Source of the DNA: JBFFMO01 sp037968515
Lineage (GTDB): Bacteria; Myxococcota_A; Bradymonadia; Bradymonadales; Bradymonadaceae
Assembly: GCA_037968515.1 (NCBI GenBank)
Contig: JBBKVQ010000391.1
Span: forward strand, 1-9,841
Length of the DNA stretch: 9,841 nt
Direction of reading: 5' to 3'
The notes under the pieces were generated by a model, which saw only the letters and a list, made by a program, of their open reading frames with translations, made no database searches and had not been told where the DNA came from. The translations under genes and the position numbers were made by a program. This document shows, in pieces, positions 1 to 6,250 of the stretch (positions within the stretch are counted from its first letter, which is position 1; each line of letters begins with the position of its first letter).

Positions 1-878
1 GAGCTCGGCAGCGGTGGCAACAACCTGGTGAAATGAGTGACGGCATCCAAGTCGAAGTCCGTGAGTTCAGTCTGAATGTCGAAGCTCGCAAGCTGGCATT
101 GATCCTGAGCATCCGTGCAGGGCCCCTCAGAAAACAGGCTCGAGGTCATCCCCAAATCCCCAGCAAAAGCGGCAGCGTTTTGCTGTCGAAGTGAGGGCTG
201 ACCCGCCTTCCATCCAAAACGCCCCAAGGCCTGCCGCCCTGTTGCGGCATCAATCACCACATTTGCCCGACCAGAAATGCCGTCGTTATCCAAATCCTGG
301 GGATCCACAAGGGCCAGGATTTCTTCGGCGGGGATCGACTCCAAAAGCCCGAGGCCTTGAATTTGTTGGGCCAATCGGGGCGACATCACCAGTGTCTCGG
401 AAGCTGGCCCGTACCCAAGGTTTACCAGCTGGTAACGAGGGCGTCGCAAAGTATACCCGGTGCCGTCTGCATAGCGGCCGCTGATGTCTTCGTGGGTCAC
501 GATCACCTTGCCTTCCCCGGGGGCGCTGCGCAGGCCACGCGGCTGCAGTTGGCTGCCGTAAATGGGGTCGGGCAGGGCGCTCTCTTGCGCGTCCGAGAGC
601 CGAAAAAGCAGCCCTACGCCCGCTGCCGGCGCACGGCCCGCGCCAGCGTGACATTCCCCACACGATGATGCGTTGAAGACCGGCCCGACTTCTTCAGGCG
701 ACCATTCAAGTGCAAAAAGCGACTTACCCAGAAGGAACTCGTCGGTTACCGGGCCTTCGTTGCCAGCCGGCGACAAGGTTGGCTCTGCTCGATTATTTTC
801 AGGTGGATTTTCTGGGGGGAACTCCGTGTAAACACAACCACTAAGGCTCAGCATCAAAACTAATAAATTCATTTTCAT
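1..878 (-). CDS. Di-heme oxidoreductase (DHOR/DUF1111) lipoprotein, C-terminus cut by window edge
   Basis: I translated this frame by hand on the minus strand: it is open for 292 codons from ATG at 878 to the window edge. Residues 1-15 look like a lipoprotein signal peptide: Lys2, a short hydrophobic run, and lipobox L-S-G-C with Cys15. A CGECH c-type heme motif lies at residues 73-77, followed by GVGLLFRLS. Further family-like segments are IYGSQLQPRG (~107-116), the GLGLLESIP region (~175-183), DLDNDGISGR (~195-204) and GRFGWKA (~219-225). These match my recollection of the DHOR family, a predicted periplasmic di-heme peroxidase/oxidoreductase usually of about 400-480 residues. About a third is therefore missing, including the second CxxCH. 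The start is set by GGAGGT 5 nt upstream. It is transcribed divergently from the acyltransferase gene. The family call is fairly secure; the substrate is unknown. Confidence 0.85.
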   Translation of the reverse strand, partial: MKMNLLVLMLSLSGCVYTEFPPENPPENNRAEPTLSPAGNEGPVTDEFLLGKSLFALEWSPEEVGPVFNASSCGECHAGAGRAPAAGVGLLFRLSDAQESALPDPIYGSQLQPRGLRSAPGEGKVIVTHEDISGRYADGTGYTLRRPRYQLVNLGYGPASETLVMSPRLAQQIQGLGLLESIPAEEILALVDPQDLDNDGISGRANVVIDAATGRQALGRFGWKAGQPSLRQQNAAAFAGDLGMTSSLFSEGPCTDAQDQCQLASFDIQTELTDFDLDAVTHFTRLLPPLPS

Positions 879-883
879 TGGAA

Positions 884-889
884 ACCTCC
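884..889 (-). promoter_or_regulatory. Ribosome binding site of the di-heme oxidoreductase gene
   Basis: Read on the minus strand this is GGAGGT, followed by five bases (TTCCA) and then ATG at 878. It is a near-consensus Shine-Dalgarno site at ideal spacing. It fixes the lipoprotein start and argues that the forward-strand ATG at 890 and TTG at 878 are not real starts, since they fall in this leader. Confidence 0.8.
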
Positions 890-902
890 ATGACTCATTG
901 GT

Positions 903-929
903 CGTGCAACGCGCATGTTTTTGTGCACG
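903..929. repeat. Imperfect inverted repeat in the divergent intergenic region
   Basis: CGTGCA at 903-908 is mirrored by TGCACG at 924-929 with a 15-base spacer. The arms can be extended slightly with a bulge. It lies between two divergent genes, where an operator would be expected, but six-base arms arise easily by chance. No convincing -35/-10 pair was found around it on either strand. Confidence 0.2.
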
Positions 930-970
930 CCCGTGACAAAATCATGTTTTTGATAAATCCTCTCGGCCTC

Positions 971-975
971 GGAGG
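971..975 (+). promoter_or_regulatory. Ribosome binding site of the acyltransferase gene
   Basis: GGAGG is followed by four bases (TTGT) and ATG at 980. The spacing is slightly short but this is the only good Shine-Dalgarno upstream of the conserved part of the protein. It decides the start against in-frame TTG 878, ATG 890 and ATG 944, none of which has a ribosome binding site. Confidence 0.6.
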
Positions 976-979
976 TTGT

Positions 980-1573
980 ATGGGACTTATTTCTAATCTG
1001 TCGAAGACATGGTTCAAGAGCAAAGGGTGGACGGTTAGCGGAGAGGTGCCTAAGGGCAAATACGTCGTGATCGCCTGGCCACACACGTCGAATTGGGACC
1101 TGCCTCTGACAGTCGCCGTTTCGCAGACGATGGGGTTCAAACTCCATTGGGTCGGAAAACACACCCTCTTTAAGGGGCCGGCTGGTGTGCTTTTCAAAGC
1201 GATGGGCGGCATTCCAGTGATTCGTTCGAAACGATCGAATTCGGTACAGGCAATGGCCGACATCATTAACGGTTTTGACGGCGACATGATGTTGGCGCTT
1301 GCCCCCGAGGGCACACGCGGCGCGGTTGAATCGTGGCGAAGCGGATTTTATCATATCGCAAAAGCCGCAGACGTTGGGATTGTACTGGGTTTCCTAGATT
1401 ACAAGACCAAGACTGGCGGTTTAGGCCCCGTTATTGACCCATCTTTGGGCGCAAAACACGTGATGGACGAGGCGCGTAAATTCTACGCAGGAAAGGGCGG
1501 GAAATTTCCGGAAAACGAGTCGCCAATTCGACTTCGAGAAGAAGAAACAGAAGACCTCGCACCAAAGGGCTAG
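980..1573 (+). CDS. Small lysophospholipid-type acyltransferase (PlsC-like)
   Basis: This 197-residue protein shows the signature blocks of the glycerolipid acyltransferase superfamily. HTSNWD at residues 35-40 is the H-x4-D catalytic motif, GGIPVIRS at 76-83 is block II, and PEGTR at 109-113 is block III, which binds the phosphate of the acyl acceptor. The length and the W-P-H-T-S-N-W-D context fit a compact (about 190-200 residue) subfamily that lacks an N-terminal membrane anchor. It is probably a peripheral inner-membrane enzyme transferring an acyl group from acyl-CoA or acyl-ACP to a lysophospholipid or related alcohol; the true acceptor cannot be read from sequence. The C-terminal ~20 residues are highly charged. 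The start at 980 is chosen for its GGAGG. A dehydrogenase gene begins 2 bp after the stop, so the two are almost certainly cotranscribed. Confidence 0.85.
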   Translation: MGLISNLSKTWFKSKGWTVSGEVPKGKYVVIAWPHTSNWDLPLTVAVSQTMGFKLHWVGKHTLFKGPAGVLFKAMGGIPVIRSKRSNSVQAMADIINGFDGDMMLALAPEGTRGAVESWRSGFYHIAKAADVGIVLGFLDYKTKTGGLGPVIDPSLGAKHVMDEARKFYAGKGGKFPENESPIRLREEETEDLAPKG

Positions 1574-1575
1574 AA

Positions 1576-2349
1576 ATGGGGACAGCGCTTATCACGGGGG
1601 CGTCTGCAGGCATCGGCGCCGACCTTGCTGCACTCTTTGCAGCTGACAAACACGACCTCGTTATTGTGGCGCGTCGACAGGAGCGCCTTGATCAACTCGC
1701 GGCAGAACTTAAAGCCAAACACGGAATCAACGTCTTTGTGATTCCAGCAGACCTGGCAGATCCGCACTCACCTCGCGCAATCTATGACGCCATCCAATCA
1801 GCGGGTGTGCAGGTCGACTATCTGGTCAATAACGCGGGACTTGGCACGAACGGCAAATTCTGGGAGCTCGATGAATCTCGGGAAATGGCGCAAGTGCAGG
1901 TCAACGTGAACGCACTCATGCATCTGACGCGGCTGTTTTTGCCAGCGATGATCGAGCGAAAATCAGGACGGATCCTGAATATCGCCTCGACGGCTGCATT
2001 TCAGGGCGGGCCTTTCATGGCCACTTACTACGCCACAAAAGCGTTTGTGGTGACCTTTACCGAAGGCCTCGCCGGAGAACTCCACGGCACGGGGGTCTCA
2101 GCGACCGCGCATTGTCCCGGCGCCACCCATACCGAATTTGCAGCGATCGCCGGAAACGACTCGTCCAAACTGTTCAAACAGCCTGGAATCGCAACCAGCT
2201 TAGACGTCGCTACCGACGCCTACCGAGCGATGCACAACGGCAAAACGCTCAAAATCCATGGCTTGATGAATCGGTTGGGAGTTTTTAGCGCGCGATTCGC
2301 CCCGAGAGGGCTGCTTGCATCGGTCGCCTCTAAACTGAATCAACCTTGA
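1576..2349 (+). CDS. Short-chain dehydrogenase/reductase (SDR)
   Basis: This is a complete classical SDR of 257 residues, the usual length. TGASAGIG at 7-14 is the Rossmann glycine motif for NAD(P)H, and ARR at 32-34 with basic residues after beta-2 suggests NADP(H) preference. NNAG is at 85-88 and the structural Asn is N110. The catalytic set is Ser138, Tyr151 and Lys155 (Y-x3-K in YYATK), with PG at 181-182. It most resembles the DltE/YqjQ-like (COG0300) branch of ketone/alcohol oxidoreductases. The substrate is unknown, but the acyltransferase 2 bp upstream suggests a lipid or acyl intermediate. The start is the ATG with AAGGG six bases upstream, inside the end of the previous gene. No hairpin terminator is obvious in the 73 bp that follow. 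Confidence 0.92.
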   Translation: MGTALITGASAGIGADLAALFAADKHDLVIVARRQERLDQLAAELKAKHGINVFVIPADLADPHSPRAIYDAIQSAGVQVDYLVNNAGLGTNGKFWELDESREMAQVQVNVNALMHLTRLFLPAMIERKSGRILNIASTAAFQGGPFMATYYATKAFVVTFTEGLAGELHGTGVSATAHCPGATHTEFAAIAGNDSSKLFKQPGIATSLDVATDAYRAMHNGKTLKIHGLMNRLGVFSARFAPRGLLASVASKLNQP

Positions 2350-2422
2350 TGGGATAAGTCCGATCCGTGTTCAAACGCTGGTTGGCTATGGTACGGTATT
2401 ACCTTCCAAACGATGGCTCCCC

Positions 2423-3514
2423 ATGACGTTTAAGAGCGAAATTCTCGAGCAAACCGTGACCTATACAGGTGACGCCATTTCGGTTCGCTCGCTCGAGGAA
2501 TTGATTGGCGGCGAGAGGCTGCGCCAAAACGAGCAGGTTGATGAGCTGACGCGTATGCATCAGCGAAACAAGGATTTGCAGACGGCGCTTGTCCAAGAGA
2601 TGGACCGGTTGCGGCAGCTTTCGCAAGAGCTTCAGAAGTCTCGTCAAGGCCAACGCAACAAACTTGCTGACATGTTCACTTGGCTCCCGTTTGTCAAAAG
2701 CAGCGCCACCACGCGTCGGTCCATCGAAGACCTGCTTCGCCGACAATTTGAAATGAGCTCGATGCGCTTAAGAGAGGCCGCTGATTTTGCTGACCGACTC
2801 GATGGCGCAAAAATCGACTTGTACGACGAAATCGACCGGCTCAATCGAAAGATCATCGAATCTGCCCACAACGAAGAGACCGCCGCTGCCCGCGTGCTCG
2901 CGCTGCGCGACGCAAAAATCGAAGTGGATAAGACGTTGCTGTTGGAGCCACCGGGAACCAGTCGTGAACGCGAACTCAATGCCAAGCTCGATCGGATTCG
3001 TCGGATGCTCGCCGAGCACACCACTAAACTCAAGCTTTACAGCACGGCCGAAAACCGGCTCGCAGCGCTCAAGAAGAACACTCGACAGCTTGTAGAAACC
3101 ATCGCCCACTTGCAGTCCGACATCACACGTTACGTAACTGCCGCCAGTGAAAAACTGGATCTGGTGGCTGGGCAAATTCAGGCCATCGGGGCCGCAGCCG
3201 ACGCTGCCAATGTGGTGCTCGAGCTCAAGCAGTCTCTTGATGCCATGACCGAATCGATGAACCTCACTACCCAGTTTGTGGTCGAGACCCAGGCGTACTT
3301 CCGCGAAAACGTCGACACCATGATTGGCGACCTCGAACTCTATGACGAAGAGACCGAAGCCGCGCTCGCGCGAAACTTGGCCTTCAACGAGTCATTTGAT
3401 GAGCTCGACGTCGAGTACGCCCTGACCTCGGCCCTTGCGAGCCAGATCGACGCGCTGGAAGAATTCGACGATGAGGTCGAATTTCACCTGCCTCAAGAGG
3501 TCGAAAACTCATGA
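2423..3514 (+). CDS. Coiled-coil protein with acidic C-terminus, TelA-like in places (first gene of four-gene unit)
   Basis: This 363-residue soluble protein has no signal peptide or membrane segment and looks almost entirely helical. Heptad-like stretches run roughly over 31-80, 103-170 and 180-245. A break at 83-96 (F-T-W-L-P-F) is followed by an amphipathic helix starting TTRRSIEDLL. Residues ~298-363 are strongly acidic (D/E clusters such as EEFDDEVEF). The helical layout after residue 83, including LREAADFADRL and LYDEIDRLNRKI, loosely recalls the TelA/KlaA 'toxic anion resistance' family, but this rests on pattern memory and could be generic coiled coil. It opens a unit whose next gene overlaps its stop by 4 bp. 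No clear Shine-Dalgarno precedes the ATG. A scaffold or adaptor for the downstream Hsp90-like proteins is an inference. Confidence 0.75.
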   Translation: MTFKSEILEQTVTYTGDAISVRSLEELIGGERLRQNEQVDELTRMHQRNKDLQTALVQEMDRLRQLSQELQKSRQGQRNKLADMFTWLPFVKSSATTRRSIEDLLRRQFEMSSMRLREAADFADRLDGAKIDLYDEIDRLNRKIIESAHNEETAAARVLALRDAKIEVDKTLLLEPPGTSRERELNAKLDRIRRMLAEHTTKLKLYSTAENRLAALKKNTRQLVETIAHLQSDITRYVTAASEKLDLVAGQIQAIGAAADAANVVLELKQSLDAMTESMNLTTQFVVETQAYFRENVDTMIGDLELYDEETEAALARNLAFNESFDELDVEYALTSALASQIDALEEFDDEVEFHLPQEVENS

Positions 3515-4506
3515 CCGAGCTCCTACCCGGCGCTGTGATTCCGTCGCGGACTCTAAGCGACGACCAAGCAGACCTCTACGTGGACAGCTTTCGGAAAGTG
3601 TTGCGAGCCGCTCGATTAAATTCGCATTATCCCGACGGCCGAGGGTTGGCCGAACAGGCAGGGGTATTTGCGACGCACGTTCATCGTGGGCTGCATAAAG
3701 GTCTCGACATCGATGAACGCACCGGCCTGCCGACCTACAAAGAATGGACCCGGGCCCAAACCGACATCACGCTGGCGGCCCAACAGCTGGTGCAGCTTGG
3801 GTCGCGAGAACTATTGGTGAAAAAGGCCGCACAGCATCCGGACTCGGCCCACTCAAGAAACCTCGCTCGGTACGATTATTACACCCAAATCAACGGCACC
3901 CAATTGGTACCGCTTGGGACCATGAACGTGGCTGTCCGCCGAGTCGATCGACAGCGCCAATTGGCCCATTTTCATGTGGTTCTCGACAAATTGGACGCGT
4001 CGGGTGTTTTTGTCCGCTATTCGATCGACGTTGCGCAGCACGGCGAATCAGCGATTGCCTCGGTCGACGGTCGAGACCTGGCCAACCAGTCCGATAATTT
4101 CCACGCGCTGATCTACCAATTTACCTCGCTCGATTCGGAATTCATGTTCGTGAAACTAGCCTCGATGGCCGGCCTTGAGGTGGAGCGAGTGATCAAAGGC
4201 ACAGTCGGTCCGTTTTTTTTGGATTGGATGCAGGCGCCGGAAGGGCTGACCGTCGCTCCAGGCGGGGTAGTCGGGACGTTTGGACTAGATATGGCGGCCG
4301 TAGACGTCGAGGCGACCCGGAATAATGACCCGTTCCCATCATCTTCAAACGATGCAAAAACCCGGGCAACCTACGTCCAAGTTGCAAACAAGCTCGGCTA
4401 CCGGGTCTTCAAGGACCGCAAATTTGTATGCCCACATGCAATGGTTGGCGACCTTCGCGCGTTCACGCAAAGTCGTGGCACCAAAAACGTGGTCTATGGC
4501 GTCTAG
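3511..4506 (+). CDS. Protein of unknown function (second gene of four-gene unit)
   Basis: I do not recognise this 331-residue protein. It has no signal peptide, transmembrane segment or nucleotide-binding loop, and I see no nuclease or protease motif. The N-terminal third is rich in helix formers (DDQADLYVDSFRKVLRAARL, 17-36). The middle (~130-230) alternates hydrophobic strand-like stretches, e.g. LAHFHVVLDKL and EFMFVKLASMAG. A Gly/Pro-rich turn region (GPFFLDW at 233-239, VAPGGVVGTFGLD at 248-260) and a disordered-looking NNDPFPSSSND (271-281) precede a C-terminal segment starting KLGYRVFKDRKFVCPHA. There is a single cysteine (Cys308). It starts within ATGA shared with the previous stop, with AAGAGG 10 bases upstream, so translation is probably coupled. 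A T8 homopolymer lies at 4213-4220. Any role beyond partnership with its neighbours is unsupported. Confidence 0.8.
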   Translation: MTELLPGAVIPSRTLSDDQADLYVDSFRKVLRAARLNSHYPDGRGLAEQAGVFATHVHRGLHKGLDIDERTGLPTYKEWTRAQTDITLAAQQLVQLGSRELLVKKAAQHPDSAHSRNLARYDYYTQINGTQLVPLGTMNVAVRRVDRQRQLAHFHVVLDKLDASGVFVRYSIDVAQHGESAIASVDGRDLANQSDNFHALIYQFTSLDSEFMFVKLASMAGLEVERVIKGTVGPFFLDWMQAPEGLTVAPGGVVGTFGLDMAAVDVEATRNNDPFPSSSNDAKTRATYVQVANKLGYRVFKDRKFVCPHAMVGDLRAFTQSRGTKNVVYGV

Positions 4507-4531
4507 CTTTTAGCTCCAATCAGGCAAAAAC

Positions 4532-6250
4532 ATGTCGATCGACCCTCAACATGCTCTTCAGACGGTCTCCTCTGATGCTGTTGTCGATAACCTTGTCACC
4601 CAATTTGCCAACTCCTGGGACTGCGTTCGCGAACTCGTCCAAAACTGTCTTGACGCCGGCACCACCCGCATCGACGTCTGGACCGAATACCTGCCGGGAG
4701 ACGGTTTCGAAGGCACGATAGCACTCCATGTCGACGACTTCGGCGACGGCATGGACGAAAACATCATCGACAACCAGCTGACCAAGCTTTTTGCGTCCTC
4801 CAAAGAAGGTGACCTCACCAAAATTGGCAAATTTGGGATCGGATTTGTGTCGATTTTTGCCCTCAAGCCTCAGGGGGTTCTGCTGCACACAGGGCGGGGC
4901 GGCGAGTACTGGGAAGTCCTCTTTCACGCGGACCGAACGTTTTCGAAAACCCGGTTGGAAAACCCCATCGAGGGCACTCAAATCACCCTGTTTTTAAGGG
5001 GCGATCGTAACGCCTATGCCGAAGCGGCCAAGCAGGTCCGTAGTACCCTCAAAAAATGGTGCAAATACTCTGAGACTGAAATCGTCTTCGAGGACCGTGA
5101 AGCCAACACCTCCGAGGTCATCAACGAGGTCTTCGAGCTATTCGGGATTGGCGGCGCACTGATATCCCCCGAACCCGGAACCGAGTTCGCTATCGCGTTC
5201 CAAGACGAGCCAGAATACGAGTTCTTCAACCGTGGGCTAACACTCGCAACGACCAAAATCGCCGAAAACGTACTCGTTGAGGCGCGGGTTCAACGCTACC
5301 GACACATCGGTTTTAAGGTTAAATCTCGTTACCTTGAGCACACGCTATCGCGCGACACCGTGCTCCGAGACGATAATTATCAGACCGTGATGCATTACCT
5401 TGACCAGGCCGCCAAACAGATCTCGTCAAATCTCGTGGTTGAACTCGCGGCGCTCGCGGCCAAACCTCGCTGGACCGCTGACGACCTGATTGGCTATGGG
5501 CAACGGCTGCGCTTTCTGGCCACCCAACACGACAGGGGCACTTCGAATCTGAAGATCTTCCGGGGACTCCACGGCGAGGCCTACAGCGCTGGTGACTTGT
5601 TTCGGGCATGGCAGGCCGACGGGCGCATTCTGATGGACGATGTTCCAACCGAGCTGTCAGAGCGGCTAACCAAGGCCAAGATTCCAGTGATCTTCGGTAA
5701 GCCCGCCGGGGATTCTAGCGCATTTCCTTGGTACGACCTGACGGAGATTCTTTTGGGGTACGCGAGCAAACACGCTTCTTCGACCATCAAAGGCGCCGTG
5801 ATCGATTTTTTTTCGTCGTATCGCGAAAGGATTGCGAAAGGCCTGATCTCACCCCGGCAGGTTTACATCCCGGTCAGCATCGATGCCCATGTTCCTGCGA
5901 ACTTGGTCACATTTTTGAAAGCCGCCCATTACGTTTTGTGCCGTGGGTTCGAAACGCCAATGGCGCCCTTCACCACGATCACCCCGCTGGATGCCGCTCC
6001 GGTTCCGATCTTTTTGGTGCAACAAGCGCGGATGGGCCAATTGAAATTACCCCCGCAGAATAACTCGCTACGACAGGCCGGTGACATCGCCGTGAATCGT
6101 GAACACCCGCATTTTCTGTTGTTGCTGCGATTATTCGCGGTCGAGCCACAGATTGCTGCCTACTGCCTCGCAAAGGCGCTGCTTTTGCAGGACGACCGCG
6201 ACCTAGCGATGGATGGAGCGCTCATGAACGCCGCCAGGGAGATCCAATGA
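4532..6250 (+). CDS. Hsp90-like GHKL ATPase with intact nucleotide-binding motifs (third gene of four-gene unit)
   Basis: This 572-residue protein carries a full Bergerat ATPase fold. The N-box is ELVQNCLDAG at 34-43 (Glu34 catalytic base, Asn38 for Mg2+). G1 is DDFGDGM at 68-74 (Asp69 for adenine), G2 is GKFGIGF at 99-105, and the closing GT is at 148-149. The middle domain contains LSRDTVLRDD (272-281), placed like the catalytic-arginine loop of HtpG/Hsp90; Arg274 would be that residue. A motif L-K-I-F-x3-H-G (340-348) and a C-terminal helical segment with NREHPHF at 522-528 recur in the next protein. It is not HtpG: the order after the middle domain differs and it is shorter. Biochemically it should bind and probably hydrolyse ATP; the client is unknown. 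A 25-bp gap separates it from the previous gene, with only a weak AGG. A T8 tract lies at 5806-5813. Confidence 0.88.
   Translation: MSIDPQHALQTVSSDAVVDNLVTQFANSWDCVRELVQNCLDAGTTRIDVWTEYLPGDGFEGTIALHVDDFGDGMDENIIDNQLTKLFASSKEGDLTKIGKFGIGFVSIFALKPQGVLLHTGRGGEYWEVLFHADRTFSKTRLENPIEGTQITLFLRGDRNAYAEAAKQVRSTLKKWCKYSETEIVFEDREANTSEVINEVFELFGIGGALISPEPGTEFAIAFQDEPEYEFFNRGLTLATTKIAENVLVEARVQRYRHIGFKVKSRYLEHTLSRDTVLRDDNYQTVMHYLDQAAKQISSNLVVELAALAAKPRWTADDLIGYGQRLRFLATQHDRGTSNLKIFRGLHGEAYSAGDLFRAWQADGRILMDDVPTELSERLTKAKIPVIFGKPAGDSSAFPWYDLTEILLGYASKHASSTIKGAVIDFFSSYRERIAKGLISPRQVYIPVSIDAHVPANLVTFLKAAHYVLCRGFETPMAPFTTITPLDAAPVPIFLVQQARMGQLKLPPQNNSLRQAGDIAVNREHPHFLLLLRLFAVEPQIAAYCLAKALLLQDDRDLAMDGALMNAAREIQ

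Noticed and set aside
191..668. Forward open frames at 191-484 and 357-668 and a minus frame at 286-663
   Set aside because: All overlap the minus-strand di-heme oxidoreductase frame, which has the heme motif, lipobox and ribosome binding site; these products have shadow-type composition (Arg/Pro/Ala-rich).
878..979. N-terminal extension of the acyltransferase from TTG 878, ATG 890 or ATG 944
   Set aside because: None has a Shine-Dalgarno, the 878/890 region holds the oppositely oriented lipoprotein's ribosome binding site, and the family begins near the 980 start, which has GGAGG upstream.
875..1354. Long antisense open frames opposite the acyltransferase gene (875-1354 and 895-1314)
   Set aside because: They are complements of a recognisable enzyme with intact motifs and their translations show no family features.
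2370..2397. Possible promoter for the four-gene unit: TTCAAA at 2370-2375 and TACGGT at 2392-2397 with an upstream TG
   Set aside because: Both boxes match consensus poorly and the spacing is 16; the position is plausible but the sequence alone does not support a call.
4520..4981. 153-codon antisense open frame opposite the start of the Hsp90-like ATPase
   Set aside because: The plus-strand frame carries all GHKL motifs here; the antisense frame is a by-product of codon bias.
4532..6250. Calling the 572-residue ATPase HtpG
   Set aside because: The nucleotide-binding domain and SR loop are Hsp90-like, but length, downstream domains and operon context differ from HtpG; it shares its C-terminal segment with the degenerate neighbour instead.
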